Of a stretch of 64,000 nt of DNA, positions 17,051 through 26,776 are shown in pieces. The stretch comes from Psychroserpens mesophilus (GTDB lineage: Bacteria; Bacteroidota; Bacteroidia; Flavobacteriales; Flavobacteriaceae): assembly GCF_000826645.1 (NCBI RefSeq), contig NZ_JXJP01000008.1, positions 372,001-436,000 of the forward strand, written 5' to 3'. Position 1 is the stretch's first letter; each line of letters begins with the position of its first letter. Below the pieces are notes generated by a model. The model searched no databases, was not told where the DNA came from, and saw only the letters and a program-made list of their open reading frames with translations. The position numbers were made by a program, and so were the translations under genes.

Positions 17051-20000
17051 TTAGTTTTGATCCGTTTCAATTGAGGCATTTGTTTTTGCTTCTTCAGCTT
17101 TGATTGTGTTTAATTCGGTTTGCGCTTCAATAACAACATCATTAAATTCGGTGAAGTTAGAAATTACACTTTCCAGAATGTATGTCGCCTGAAAGGCATC
17201 ACCTAAAGCATAAAAGTTTTTAGCCATCAGTACTAATCCTTTAGCACTATAATATTTATAACTGCTATAATCTTTTGCCAATTTCTGAATGACAACATTG
17301 GATGCTTCATGACTTCCTTCCTTATGTTTGAAATATGCATTGTAATATAAAGCCTCAGCAGCCAAGACACCATTAGCTATTTTTTCTACTTTAGCATAAG
17401 CATTTTTTGCTTTAACCTCATCTCCAGTTTTCATTGCTGAACGTGCTATGATAATTTGAGCATCACTTTTTACCTTAGTATCTAATTTGGAATTCAGTAA
17501 TGTTTTGTCGGCATAACTTACAGCTTTATTATAATCTTCAATCTGATAATAGGCATTCATTAAATTGGATTGAGCGTACGTAATATTTTGAGGATAATCA
17601 GCTTCAGTTTCTAAACGTTTTAATAACGGAATCGCTTTATTCCAGTTAGAACTGTTGAGATGAATTTCTGATAACTTCACAATAGATTGCTCAGTAAATT
17701 CTCCTTTTTGCTTATCTACTACATATTGATAATGAGGCATCGCAGTTTCAGGCAATTGCTTTTTAGAATACAATTCGGCAATATAAAAATGAGATTTTAA
17801 GGCATGGATTCCATTCGGAAATTCATTCAAATACTTATTAAACTGACGAATAGCGCCATCAGTATTATTATCTAAATATTGTTTTTCTGCAGCTAGATAC
17901 GCTGTATTATCAAGTTCAGCGTCAGTAACATCAACATAATCTAAAGTTCTTACCCAAGCTGCGTATTCGTCAACACGACCTAAATCGATATAAATTAGAC
18001 GCGCTGTTGATACCGCTTGATTAGCTTCATCGGTCGATGGAAACTCTTTAGCTACTTTTTTAAATTTAGTTAATGCACGTTCATTATCGTTTGCATTATA
18101 ATAGGATAATCCTTGACGCAATAAAGCTTTAGGAACAAAAACACTGGTCGCATACTCCGTATTAAGCCTGTCATACATCGACATGGCTTTATCAATTTCA
18201 TTAGATTTCACATACGAATTAGCCAATTCATACATGGCATCATCTCGTAAAGCAGACTTCGGAAAATCTTTTATAAACGCATCTAATCCGTTAGTTTTGT
18301 TTGAAGTTTGTCCAACGTAACCATAACTCATTGCCTTCTGAAACGAGGCATAATCCGATTCAATTTCATTGATACCAATAGCTTTGTCGTAAGCAGCAAT
18401 GGCATCCTGATAATTACTCGACACAAAATGACCATCACCAAGTCTCAGATATGCATCATTTAATCGTAATGCATCATCTTTATGTGCATTGATAAACTTC
18501 TGAAAGCTGGTCGTCGCATGATTGTAATTTTTGAGTTTAAAATAGGTGTACGCAATATTGTAATCGATGTTATGTATTTCATCCACTTGAGACGCTTCAT
18601 TTTGCTGCATAAATTGTTTGAATCCAATTAATGCATTATCAAAATTATTTAAGTGGTAATCCGTTTCAGCTTTCCAAAATGTAGCCCTTGCAGTAAAAAC
18701 CGGATCTTTAGCTTCTTTGACTGATTCATCAAACAGATTTTTAGCCTCGTTATAGTCACCGTCATTATAGACCTCAACACCTCTGTAAAATGCGACTTTT
18801 TGATAAGCCACACGATTCTCAAAACTTTTTTTGTTTTTCAAAAGCTTGATGGCTTCTTTGTAGTTTTTCGAAGTGATGTAAGAATCAATTAGCAAGGTTT
18901 CTAATTCCTCTTTATAACCAGAGTCTGGATAGGAATCTAAATAGCTAGTCAGTACTTGCGGAACCGATTGGTACGGATTTCCAATTTCGTAACTAATCTT
19001 CGCATAATTTAACCATGCATCTTCCTCAATTTGCAGGTCATAATCCATTTGCGATGCGTTTCGGAATGCATTTAAAGCTTCCTGCTTTTTATTTAAATTG
19101 ATATAACTCTCACCCAAATGGTAATACGCATTTTGCGCAACAGCATTATTTCCACCGATAATTTTATTGAATTCTGAAATGGCATTTTCAAAATCATTCT
19201 GTTTGTAATAAGCATAACCCAATTGGTAATAGTCAGTATTATTCCAGCGACCACGTTTGCCCTTATAGTTTTTTAGGTAAGGAATAGCTTCTGCATATTG
19301 TTCAAGATTAAAATAACTCTCACCAATAATTTTTGATAATTCTGATTTTTCTTGCGGACTACTTTTATCAATTTGCTCTTTGGCTAACGCAATAGCTTTT
19401 TCGAACTTACCGAGTTTAAAGTTTAAATCGGCTTGGTAATATGATAGTTTTTCTTTGTATTTGTCATTATCACTTACCTGATCGAAAAATTCATTGGCTG
19501 TATTGTAATCGTCTCCTTCATAAGCCATAAAACCAATGTAGTATTTGGCCTGAGAGCCATATTCTTTTGAATTAACAACACGATTTAAAAACTTGTTTGC
19601 GCCTGATTCATCTCCAGTAGAATACAAAGTATATCCGTAATTAAAGTTGAATTTATCCCGATCTGAACGCGCTATACTGTTTTCATCAACTTTATCATAC
19701 CATTTTCTGGCATAAGCGTATTTTCCATTAGCAAAATAATAATCGGCTACATCTAAAAACGCCGTATTACGTTTAGTACTTGTAGGATAATTATCAACAA
19801 ACTCCTGAATTAAATCATCAGCATTTTTCTGATTGAGTCGTACAGCACAATTTGCAATGTAGTAGGCGCAGTCGGATTCTAAAGTTTCATTTGGCGCATC
19901 ACTTTTAATGGCTTCAAACATAGATTGAGCTGCTTGATATTGCTTGTTATTAAAAAGCGTGAGTGCTTTTTGATAGTCTACTAAATCACTTGTATAAGTG

Positions 20001-20074
20001 GCAGATTGCTGTGCTTGCAAATAAAAACTACACAAGAAAAAAGTAAGCAAAATACTTAGTTTTCTGAAAGTCAT
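17051..20074 (-). CDS. Giant periplasmic tetratricopeptide-repeat protein
   Basis: A 1007-residue exported protein with a signal peptide ending near residue 22 (YLQAQ), then helical TPR/Sel1-like pairs for almost its whole length. Recurrent motifs include ALTLFNNKQYQAAQSMFE, AYYKQNDFENAISEFNKI and YNDGDYNEAKNLFDE. There is no enzymatic domain. TPR arrays of this kind act as scaffolds; some resemble YbgF/CpoB. Its partner is likely the barrel protein encoded just downstream. It is divergent from ftsE across a 229-base spacer, which makes an envelope or division role attractive but unproven. Confidence 0.88.
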   Translation of the reverse strand: MTFRKLSILLTFFLCSFYLQAQQSATYTSDLVDYQKALTLFNNKQYQAAQSMFEAIKSDAPNETLESDCAYYIANCAVRLNQKNADDLIQEFVDNYPTSTKRNTAFLDVADYYFANGKYAYARKWYDKVDENSIARSDRDKFNFNYGYTLYSTGDESGANKFLNRVVNSKEYGSQAKYYIGFMAYEGDDYNTANEFFDQVSDNDKYKEKLSYYQADLNFKLGKFEKAIALAKEQIDKSSPQEKSELSKIIGESYFNLEQYAEAIPYLKNYKGKRGRWNNTDYYQLGYAYYKQNDFENAISEFNKIIGGNNAVAQNAYYHLGESYINLNKKQEALNAFRNASQMDYDLQIEEDAWLNYAKISYEIGNPYQSVPQVLTSYLDSYPDSGYKEELETLLIDSYITSKNYKEAIKLLKNKKSFENRVAYQKVAFYRGVEVYNDGDYNEAKNLFDESVKEAKDPVFTARATFWKAETDYHLNNFDNALIGFKQFMQQNEASQVDEIHNIDYNIAYTYFKLKNYNHATTSFQKFINAHKDDALRLNDAYLRLGDGHFVSSNYQDAIAAYDKAIGINEIESDYASFQKAMSYGYVGQTSNKTNGLDAFIKDFPKSALRDDAMYELANSYVKSNEIDKAMSMYDRLNTEYATSVFVPKALLRQGLSYYNANDNERALTKFKKVAKEFPSTDEANQAVSTARLIYIDLGRVDEYAAWVRTLDYVDVTDAELDNTAYLAAEKQYLDNNTDGAIRQFNKYLNEFPNGIHALKSHFYIAELYSKKQLPETAMPHYQYVVDKQKGEFTEQSIVKLSEIHLNSSNWNKAIPLLKRLETEADYPQNITYAQSNLMNAYYQIEDYNKAVSYADKTLLNSKLDTKVKSDAQIIIARSAMKTGDEVKAKNAYAKVEKIANGVLAAEALYYNAYFKHKEGSHEASNVVIQKLAKDYSSYKYYSAKGLVLMAKNFYALGDAFQATYILESVISNFTEFNDVVIEAQTELNTIKAEEAKTNASIETDQN

Positions 20075-20240
20075 TAGGTTCGATTTTTAATTGATGTCAA
20101 AAATAATTTATCTGCTATCTATAACGCAATAATCGTGCTATAATTATACACAGACTTATTAAAAAGATAACATAATCAAGATTGTGTTACATTTAATCTT
20201 TAGGAAAGGAGACATCCATTTGAAATTGGGTTTTGAAAAA

Positions 20241-20272
20241 TTGGAATTTGATTCTTTTTTGTAATACATTTA
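20241..20272 (+). promoter_or_regulatory. ftsE: Candidate promoter of ftsE
   Basis: A TTG at 20241-20243 is followed, 21 bases later, by TACATTTA (20265-20272), one base off the -7 consensus TAnnTTTG. The spacing fits flavobacterial promoters. The chosen ftsE start is 31 bases downstream. Confidence 0.4.
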
Positions 20273-20303
20273 CAAACAATCTCAAATGATATTAAAAAAA
20301 TAC

Positions 20304-20987
20304 ATGTCTGAAACTGTTTTACAACTCCAAAACGCTTCTATTTTTCAAGGTGATAACATGGTATTATCTGATGTTAATATTGAAATGAAAAAAGGTGACT
20401 TTGTCTATCTTATAGGTAAAACAGGAAGTGGTAAGAGTAGTTTTATGAAAACACTTTATGGTGATTTACAGCTTACCAAAGGCGAAGGTCATATCGTGGA
20501 TTATAATTTAAGAACTCTTAAAGAAAAAGACATTCCGTTTTTAAGACGAAAATTAGGTATCGTTTTTCAGGATTTTAAACTATTACCAGATCGTACCATT
20601 AATAGTAATTTAGAATTTGTACTCAAAGCTACTGGCTGGAAAGATAAAACCAAAATTAAAGAGCGTATTGAAGCTGTTCTTGATAAAGTCGCAATGAAAA
20701 CCAAAGGGTTTAAATTTCCACATGAGTTATCTGGAGGAGAACAACAACGAATCGCCATTGCCAGAGCCTTATTAAATGAGCCTGAACTTATTCTAGCTGA
20801 CGAGCCAACAGGAAACCTCGATCCACAAACCAGTATTGAAGTGATGGAAGTTTTAAGGGACATCAATAAAAATGGCAATACTATTTTAATGGCAACTCAC
20901 GATTATGCCTTACTTCTTAAATATCCGAGTAAAACTTTAAAATGTGACGACAATAAAGTGTTTGAAGTTGTACAGCGTAAAAGTTAA
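20304..20987 (+). CDS. ftsE: Cell division ATP-binding protein FtsE
   Basis: A 227-residue ABC ATPase of the FtsE type. Walker A GKTGSGKSS (38-46), signature LSGGEQQR (142-149), Walker B LILADE (162-167) and switch His in ATHD near 198 are all intact. FtsE works with FtsX at the divisome to control peptidoglycan hydrolases. An in-frame ATG at 20286 would add six residues; the start at 20304 (MSETVLQL) is chosen because it matches the usual N-terminus of flavobacterial FtsE. No ftsX lies in the window. Its last 4 bases overlap the stop of the convergent beta-helix gene. Confidence 0.92.
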   Translation: MSETVLQLQNASIFQGDNMVLSDVNIEMKKGDFVYLIGKTGSGKSSFMKTLYGDLQLTKGEGHIVDYNLRTLKEKDIPFLRRKLGIVFQDFKLLPDRTINSNLEFVLKATGWKDKTKIKERIEAVLDKVAMKTKGFKFPHELSGGEQQRIAIARALLNEPELILADEPTGNLDPQTSIEVMEVLRDINKNGNTILMATHDYALLLKYPSKTLKCDDNKVFEVVQRKS

Positions 20988-22606
20988 AATCCTAACCATT
21001 TAAAAAAACGTTCAATTAGATTTTGCTTATCATCTATAATCTGAACTGTTCGTTGATTTTCAAATTCAATTACAAATACACCAAAATTAGAAAGTGTTTT
21101 TTTTGCTTCAGAATTATGAAGCGGTTTTTCAAATTTGGTTAACTGCATTGGGAATGTAACTTTATTATCTTGTGCAAGCACACCTTTTTTGAGAACGACC
21201 TCACTGTTTTCTACATCGTAAATTGTGTAAGCCATTTGTGAGTTAATGCCATATTCTGAAAAATCAACAGTAACGTTATTGCCTTCAGCATTAAAAAGCG
21301 CTATATGAAACTTGTTGTTGTTCTGATTATGCCTTGCCACAGATAATACATTCTCTAAATCAAAATCTGAAAGCTCACTAAGACTACTATCACGATCTAA
21401 ATTGAATTTACTTTGCCATGAATCTAAAGCATAATCTTCAACTCTCGGAACACGAAACGGTTTTTTAAGCGAACTGTAAATCCTGTTTGAGTTGAACTCC
21501 CATTCAGGAAAATAATCAGATACTGATGGTCCAACCTGAACAATTCCTGTATGGATTTTATTGTTTGTAAAACGTAATGATTTCGCCTGTAAAATTCGGA
21601 GTCCGTTATAACCTCCAATGATGATATTACCATCTACAACCACATTTTCAATTGGTGCTTTTGCAATAAAACCCAGGGTTAACGATGGTGCGTCACCATA
21701 GATATTGCCATTGGGCTGACGTGAATTATGATAAAATATATTATTTAAAATTGAAATATCTTTAGCGACATTAATTCCGTTTTTATCATTGGATGCTACA
21801 ATAACATTATCATAAAAACGTCCAGCAGGAGAACCACTATTAAAAACTATATTACCTTCAAGAGCGATATTTTTGACCACTTGTTGAGTCGCTCGTTTTC
21901 CAGCAGACCATACTTCAATACCTTTGTAATAATTATTAAATAGGATGTTATTTTTGATGAGCCTAACCTCTTCACTCTTATTTTGAACATAAATACCTTC
22001 ACCGCGTCCTTTACCATCTTTGGCTATAAATCCGTTATTATAAATGATACAATTTTCGATAGAAGAACCAGCACTATGTTTCCATGAGCCAATTCCGAGT
22101 GCTGGATTATTGTAAATTTTAAGATTGTAAAATCTACAATTCTCTCCTCTTAAATGTGCAATTCCACCACAGGCTTGAAAATCGGCATCATTTTCATCTC
22201 TAGAAAATTCGCCCATCCAGGTAACTTCGAAATTTTTATAAATGACTTGTTTACCGATAACCTCTAAAACTGCCGATCTTGAAGAAGACACATTACCATT
22301 CAAAATAACCTTATCATTTTTATATCCTGAAACCGTAATAAATTGATCAGGTTCTACACTTTCTAAAGCGGACACAAAACGACCATTATAAACACCTTCA
22401 TGTAACCAAATGGTATCTCCAGACTTAACGACTTTAGAATTTAGACGTAATGCCGTTTGTAAATCCCAAGGATTAGCCATAGAACCTGTTCCACTTTGAG
22501 TCCCTGGAGTTTCGACATGATCTTTTGGGAACACATGAAATTCTTGTTGTGCATAACCAATCAAGCTAATACAAATACTAAATACGATTGATAAAAAATG
22601 TTTCAT
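20984..22606 (-). CDS. Secreted right-handed parallel beta-helix protein (pectate-lyase-like fold)
   Basis: A 540-residue protein with a signal peptide ending near residue 19 (IGYAQ). From about 50 to 390 it shows beta-helix coils with regular asparagine ladders (NCIIYNNGFI, KNNILFNNYYKG, LEGNIVFNSGSP, LNNIFYHNSRQ). The opening segment GTGSMANPWDLQTAL is typical of polysaccharide-degrading or binding beta-helix proteins. A short beta domain follows at the C-terminus. No catalytic residues can be named, and there is no T9SS sorting domain, so it probably stays in the periplasm. It lies beside the glycan locus. Confidence 0.82.
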   Translation of the reverse strand: MKHFLSIVFSICISLIGYAQQEFHVFPKDHVETPGTQSGTGSMANPWDLQTALRLNSKVVKSGDTIWLHEGVYNGRFVSALESVEPDQFITVSGYKNDKVILNGNVSSSRSAVLEVIGKQVIYKNFEVTWMGEFSRDENDADFQACGGIAHLRGENCRFYNLKIYNNPALGIGSWKHSAGSSIENCIIYNNGFIAKDGKGRGEGIYVQNKSEEVRLIKNNILFNNYYKGIEVWSAGKRATQQVVKNIALEGNIVFNSGSPAGRFYDNVIVASNDKNGINVAKDISILNNIFYHNSRQPNGNIYGDAPSLTLGFIAKAPIENVVVDGNIIIGGYNGLRILQAKSLRFTNNKIHTGIVQVGPSVSDYFPEWEFNSNRIYSSLKKPFRVPRVEDYALDSWQSKFNLDRDSSLSELSDFDLENVLSVARHNQNNNKFHIALFNAEGNNVTVDFSEYGINSQMAYTIYDVENSEVVLKKGVLAQDNKVTFPMQLTKFEKPLHNSEAKKTLSNFGVFVIEFENQRTVQIIDDKQNLIERFFKWLGF

Positions 22607-22687
22607 GAATTTATATTGACAATTGTTGTACCAAACTTAAGAATACAATAAACAACAGCGTTTAATTCTTAAATTAAAATATTGTTT

Positions 22688-22695
22688 TAGCTTTG
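22688..22695 (+). promoter_or_regulatory. -7 promoter element for the gene at 22715
   Basis: TAGCTTTG matches the Bacteroidota -7 consensus TAnnTTTG and lies 19 bases before the ATG. The -33 region has only a weak TTTA. Confidence 0.5.
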
Positions 22696-22714
22696 GATAA
22701 ATTTAAAACAAATT

Positions 22715-23608
22715 ATGAGTTTTTTATTAAAACGATTGTCTCAAAAAAATAGCTGGAACAAAGTTTTTAAGCAACGACTTACTGAACCGTTTCATCTCAA
22801 TATAATTGCCGTATTTGTTTTCATTTTTGGTTCTTTCCGGAAGAAAGTTGCTTACGATTTAGTGATTCGTCCACAACATGCTTTCGGACTCTTGAATGCT
22901 GCTGACCAAGCCAAATTAAGAGGTTTTAATGATGTCACTGTTCTTGAATTTGGTGTTGCAAATGGAGCTGGTTTAATGAATTTAATTGCTGTTGCTGAAA
23001 AGGTCACTAAAGAAACGGGTGTGAACATTCATATTTACGGATTTGATACTGGCGAAGGCATGCCAGAACCTTTAGATTACAGAGACCATCCTGAATATTA
23101 CAATACTGGAGATTTTCCAATGAATAAAGCCTTGCTCGAGGAAAAAATAAAAGGCAAAGCTACAATTATATATGGCTCAATAAAGGAAAAAATAGATGAA
23201 TTCAAATCGACCATTTCTGAAAAAGCACCAATTGGTTTTGTTGCTATCGATGTAGATTACTATAGTTCTACCAAAGATGTTCTTGACTTATTTAAAGCTA
23301 AAGCTACGACCTTTTTACCTTTAACTTACGTGTATATGGATGATATTTTCATGCCACATCACAACGAAAAATGTGGCGAATTACTGGCTGTTTCAGAATT
23401 TAATCAAGCGCAATCAATGCGACAGTTAAGCTATCATAGGTTTTTTGAAAACCAACGTATTTTTAAAAATGCAAATTGGGTAAAACAACTGTATTATTTT
23501 CATGTTTTAGACCATCCCTATCGTTCAGAATTAAAACGAGATCGAAAAACCTATGTTTTAGATAATCCGTATTTAAAATTTGAAGGGAATAAAAAGCAAT
23601 TTGATTAA
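22715..23608 (+). CDS. Methyltransferase-like protein (TylF/class I SAM fold)
   Basis: A 297-residue protein. The Rossmann-type motif VLEFGVANGAGL (77-88) replaces the usual GxGxG loop and is typical of TylF/Methyltransf_24-like sugar or antibiotic methyltransferases. Further marks are YGFDTGEGMPEP and the acidic FVAIDVDYYSSTKD (near 185-200). The N-terminal 45 residues are basic and contain a hydrophobic stretch that could be a peripheral membrane anchor. It opens the polysaccharide locus, so a glycan O-methyltransferase is a fair guess. Confidence 0.65.
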   Translation: MSFLLKRLSQKNSWNKVFKQRLTEPFHLNIIAVFVFIFGSFRKKVAYDLVIRPQHAFGLLNAADQAKLRGFNDVTVLEFGVANGAGLMNLIAVAEKVTKETGVNIHIYGFDTGEGMPEPLDYRDHPEYYNTGDFPMNKALLEEKIKGKATIIYGSIKEKIDEFKSTISEKAPIGFVAIDVDYYSSTKDVLDLFKAKATTFLPLTYVYMDDIFMPHHNEKCGELLAVSEFNQAQSMRQLSYHRFFENQRIFKNANWVKQLYYFHVLDHPYRSELKRDRKTYVLDNPYLKFEGNKKQFD

Positions 23609-23640
23609 ATGTTGTTAAGTTAAAAGTTGAAATCAAATTA

Positions 23641-23670
23641 TGAGACCTTTCGACTACACTCAAGGTGACA
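23641..23670. repeat. Single arm of a dispersed intergenic repeat
   Basis: The segment contains CCTTTCGACTACACTCAAGG followed by TGACA, an arm of the same kind of intergenic palindrome as at 11558 and 16973. It lies between the converging genes ending at 23608 and 23673. No partner arm is evident. Confidence 0.45.
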
Positions 23671-23672
23671 TA

Positions 23673-24500
23673 CTAATCGTCTTTTTTATATACATGAGGG
23701 TTTTTACGAATTCCTTTCTTAAACACTTTCCTTACCATCATTCTTAAACTTGCATCCAGATCTAAAATAATATTGGTGAAGGTCTCGTCTGGTCGACCTC
23801 TAAATTTGGTCACATGAAACCTATCTGAATCTTTAAGAGGTTGATCACTAAAATAATAATTAGAAATACAGCATCTACTTCTATCAACCATAACCTTATT
23901 CACAGAATGCCAAGATGTGTCATGAGTTGCCATAACTGCTAATCTGTTAAACTTACTCTCAATAACAACTGGATCTTTTTTAGGACCATCAGGCCAGACT
24001 TCTAAGTGACCACCGTTTTCAGTTTTCCAGTCTGGAGTAACATAATACAGTAAGTTTAAAACTCTCCAGCGTTCACGTTCAGCATCATGAGAATTATCTA
24101 AATGCGGATTCAAAAAGTTATGATAGGCCATTTGTGACAGTCCGCCAGCATATAAAGATTCATCGGCATACAATGAGTCAATATCACAGATATCACCAAT
24201 TAAATTTACAATTTTCGGATCTTGAAATGCATAAAGCACGCTTTCTAACAGCGCATTGTGTTTATCCATTTGAGCTGACACGTACTTGTATTCACGAATA
24301 CTTTTCAAGCATCGCATTTCTGTTGTTTTTGGAAAGACCTCAAAACATTGTTTCGCGAGCTGTTCTGGAAGTAAATCATCGATATAAAAAAAGCCTATTT
24401 GATGTTTTGAGGCCTGATAAGCAGACTTCAATTCGGCTTGTTTTTCTTTAATTTTATTATAAATGAGTTCTGAAATGTCTTTTGTTTTAGAACTATCCAT
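23673..24500 (-). CDS. 2-oxoglutarate/Fe(II)-dependent oxygenase, prolyl-4-hydroxylase-like
   Basis: A 275-residue enzyme with the 2-His-1-carboxylate triad: H133 and D135 in NPHLDNSH, and H198 in DTSWHSVNKV, followed by a basic residue for 2-oxoglutarate near 207-209. GGHLEVWPDG (163-172) is typical of the P4Hc-like domain. Members of this branch near glycosyltransferases often hydroxylate sugars or peptides. An in-frame start at 24557 would overlap the divergent glycosyltransferase, so ATG 24500 (MDSSKTKD) is chosen; the two starts are then 55 bases apart. Confidence 0.82.
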   Translation of the reverse strand: MDSSKTKDISELIYNKIKEKQAELKSAYQASKHQIGFFYIDDLLPEQLAKQCFEVFPKTTEMRCLKSIREYKYVSAQMDKHNALLESVLYAFQDPKIVNLIGDICDIDSLYADESLYAGGLSQMAYHNFLNPHLDNSHDAERERWRVLNLLYYVTPDWKTENGGHLEVWPDGPKKDPVVIESKFNRLAVMATHDTSWHSVNKVMVDRSRCCISNYYFSDQPLKDSDRFHVTKFRGRPDETFTNIILDLDASLRMMVRKVFKKGIRKNPHVYKKDD

Positions 24501-24555
24501 GTTTGTCTTTTTTAAGTACTGCAATTTAACGCTTTTAATTCTTATTTTAGCAGTC

Positions 24556-25449
24556 ATGATTTCTGTATTAATTCCAGTTTATAATTACAATGTTGTAACA
24601 CTAGTAACAACTATTCATACGCAACTGCAATTGTGTAATATCCCTTTTGAAATTATATGTCTGGATGATGCTTCATCTTCTGAAATAGCAGGCAAAAATT
24701 ATAACATATCACATTTAGAATTCACTAATTATATTCCAAGCAAGGTAAATCTTGGTCGAACCAAGGCAAGACAATTCTTAGCAAAAAAGGCTAACTATAA
24801 CTGGCTAATATTTATGGATGCTGATGTGATTCCAAAATCGGAATTTTTTATTAGTAATTATTTAAAGTTTATTGATTCTGATTACGACGCTATTTATGGT
24901 GGATTTGCTTATCATGAGAAAGCTCCAGCATCAAACTATATGTTACGTTGGACCTACGGAAAAACCCATGAACAAATTGCAGCTACAGACCGAAATAAGC
25001 GACCATATAAAGTTATTATTTCAGCAAATTTTATGATTAAAAAATCGATATTTATCGATATAAATTCACAAATAGAGCAGAAAGGTTATGGTTTTGACAA
25101 TTTTTTCGCAGCCTTAATGAAGATGAAAAAGGTAAAGGTGTTTCACATAGATAATGAAGTTTACCACTTAGGAATTGAAACCAGCAAGGCATATCTGAAT
25201 AAAAAAGAAAAAGCAGCCGAAACCTTATTATTTCTTCATAAAAACAACAGAATAGATAACCATCAAAATGACTTACTCAACCTTTTTATAACATTGAAAC
25301 ACTATAAGGCAAATGTTATATTTTCAATGGTATATAAACGTTTTAAAAACCCTTTACAGAAGAATTTATGCAGTAATCATCCTTCGATGAAATTGTTACA
25401 ACTGTATCGTATTAGTTATATGTGTTATATTGATTTAAATCAAAAATGA
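24556..25449 (+). CDS. Glycosyltransferase family 2
   Basis: A 297-residue GT-A enzyme. It opens with MISVLIPVYNYNV, has the nucleotide-binding CLDDASSSE, the metal-binding DAD motif in FMDADVIPK (near residue 94) and an acceptor region with GYGFDNFFAALMKMKK. It is cytosolic or membrane-peripheral and should extend a lipid-linked glycan. An open frame begins at 24463, but family alignment favours 24556. Its stop overlaps the next gene as ATGA, so the two glycosyltransferases are translationally coupled. Confidence 0.88.
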   Translation: MISVLIPVYNYNVVTLVTTIHTQLQLCNIPFEIICLDDASSSEIAGKNYNISHLEFTNYIPSKVNLGRTKARQFLAKKANYNWLIFMDADVIPKSEFFISNYLKFIDSDYDAIYGGFAYHEKAPASNYMLRWTYGKTHEQIAATDRNKRPYKVIISANFMIKKSIFIDINSQIEQKGYGFDNFFAALMKMKKVKVFHIDNEVYHLGIETSKAYLNKKEKAAETLLFLHKNNRIDNHQNDLLNLFITLKHYKANVIFSMVYKRFKNPLQKNLCSNHPSMKLLQLYRISYMCYIDLNQK

Positions 25450-26387
25450 AACCATACTTCTCCATAATCATTCCTTTGTACAACAAGGAAAAACATATCA
25501 AAGACACGCTAAATAGCGTTTGGTCTCAGAGTTTTTCAGATTTTGAAGTGATTGTGGTAAATGATGGTTCTACAGATGGCAGTTTAGAGGAAGTAAAATC
25601 CATTAACGATAAACGTTTACAGATATTCAACATAGAAAATCAAGGTGTATCTTACGCAAGAAATTATGGGATTTCAAAAGCAAATACTGATTTAATAGCG
25701 TTTTTAGATGGCGATGATCTCTGGTTGAACCATCACTTGAAAGATCTCAAGGATTTGCACGAACTATTTCCTGATTGTGGTATGTATTGCAAAGCTTATA
25801 ATAAAAAATATGGCACTATTTTGATGCCTTCAATATTCAAAAATATTCCGGAGAAATCACCTTGGAAAGGCGTTGTTGAAGATTATTTTTACTCAAGTCA
25901 AATAAGTAGTATTGCTTGGACTTCAGCAGTGATGATTCCGAAATCGACTTTTGAAACCATTGGTAAGTTTAATACAGCATATAACTCTGGTGAAGACACT
26001 GATTTATGGATTAGAATTGCATTACAATTTCCAATCGCATTTAGCAATACAGTGAGTGCTATTCATAATTTAAGTTCAGAAAACAAGATAACACACTTGA
26101 AGTTGTCATCTGTAAACCATTTGGACCTAAATGCATTTCAGGATCGTGAAAAAAATAATGAAAATTTAAAAAAGTATTTAGATCTCAATCGTTATTCTGT
26201 AGCAATTCAACATAAATTAGAAAATAATCCTTCGGAAGCAAAAACCATTTACAAACATATTAATCCAGAGAATTTAACTGCTCTACAAAAAAAATTATAT
26301 AGCTTGCCTAGTTTTGCAATTCGTCAAATATTGAAATCCAGAAATTTCCTGAGACGGTTGAATCTTGATTTAAGACTGTTTCGATGA
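25446..26387 (+). CDS. Glycosyltransferase family 2
   Basis: A 313-residue GT-A enzyme with FSIIIPLYNKEKHI at the start, VVNDGSTDGS (near 38-47), RNYGISKA, the DGDD motif in FLDGDDLW (near 90) and GEDTDLWIRI (near 185), a typical GT2 acceptor/catalytic region. It begins within the stop of the preceding glycosyltransferase (ATGA). Its last 18 bases overlap the end of the convergent ketoisomerase gene, an unusually tight arrangement. Confidence 0.9.
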   Translation: MKPYFSIIIPLYNKEKHIKDTLNSVWSQSFSDFEVIVVNDGSTDGSLEEVKSINDKRLQIFNIENQGVSYARNYGISKANTDLIAFLDGDDLWLNHHLKDLKDLHELFPDCGMYCKAYNKKYGTILMPSIFKNIPEKSPWKGVVEDYFYSSQISSIAWTSAVMIPKSTFETIGKFNTAYNSGEDTDLWIRIALQFPIAFSNTVSAIHNLSSENKITHLKLSSVNHLDLNAFQDREKNNENLKKYLDLNRYSVAIQHKLENNPSEAKTIYKHINPENLTALQKKLYSLPSFAIRQILKSRNFLRRLNLDLRLFR

Positions 26388-26765
26388 TAAAAAGGTGTCG
26401 TAATCTCTTATATATTCATTTTCATCGTATTTAGTTGATGCCAGAACCAGACAGACTGCTCCAGAAGAAAAGTTTTCAATTTCTCGCCATACACCTGTAG
26501 GAATATACAATCCTATATTTGGTTTATTGAGCAAATAACGTTCGTTTTTACTTCCATTATTCACTACAACTTCAAAACTACCACTTAAAGCTAATATTAA
26601 CGATTGTTGTTCTTTATGTGCATGACCTCCACGATACGCATCACTAGGAACATCGAATAAATAATACACACGTGCAATCTTGAAAGGAATACAATCGCCT
26701 TCGATAACAGCTAAACTTCCTCTTACATCATGTACTTTAGGTATGTGAATTAATTTAACATCCAT
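26370..26765 (-). CDS. FdtA/QdtA-type dTDP-4-keto-6-deoxyglucose 3,4-ketoisomerase (cupin)
   Basis: A 131-residue single-domain cupin. The segments DVRGSLAVIEG (13-23), RVYYLFDVP, RGGHAHKEQQ with the catalytic histidine pair H48/H50, and YIPTGVWREIENFS match sugar 3,4-ketoisomerases of the FdtA/WxcM type. They convert dTDP-4-keto-6-deoxyglucose to the 3-keto isomer on the way to 3-amino-3,6-dideoxy sugars. The matching aminotransferase (33277) and a candidate acyltransferase (34377) lie in the same locus. The rmlA and rmlB genes that would make the substrate are not in the window. Confidence 0.85.
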   Translation of the reverse strand: MDVKLIHIPKVHDVRGSLAVIEGDCIPFKIARVYYLFDVPSDAYRGGHAHKEQQSLILALSGSFEVVVNNGSKNERYLLNKPNIGLYIPTGVWREIENFSSGAVCLVLASTKYDENEYIRDYDTFLSSKQS

Positions 26766-26776
26766 GTATCTTAAAT

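Noticed and set aside
24134-24451. 105-codon open frame on the + strand
   Set aside because: It lies inside the 2OG oxygenase gene and has no start context or recognisable protein features.
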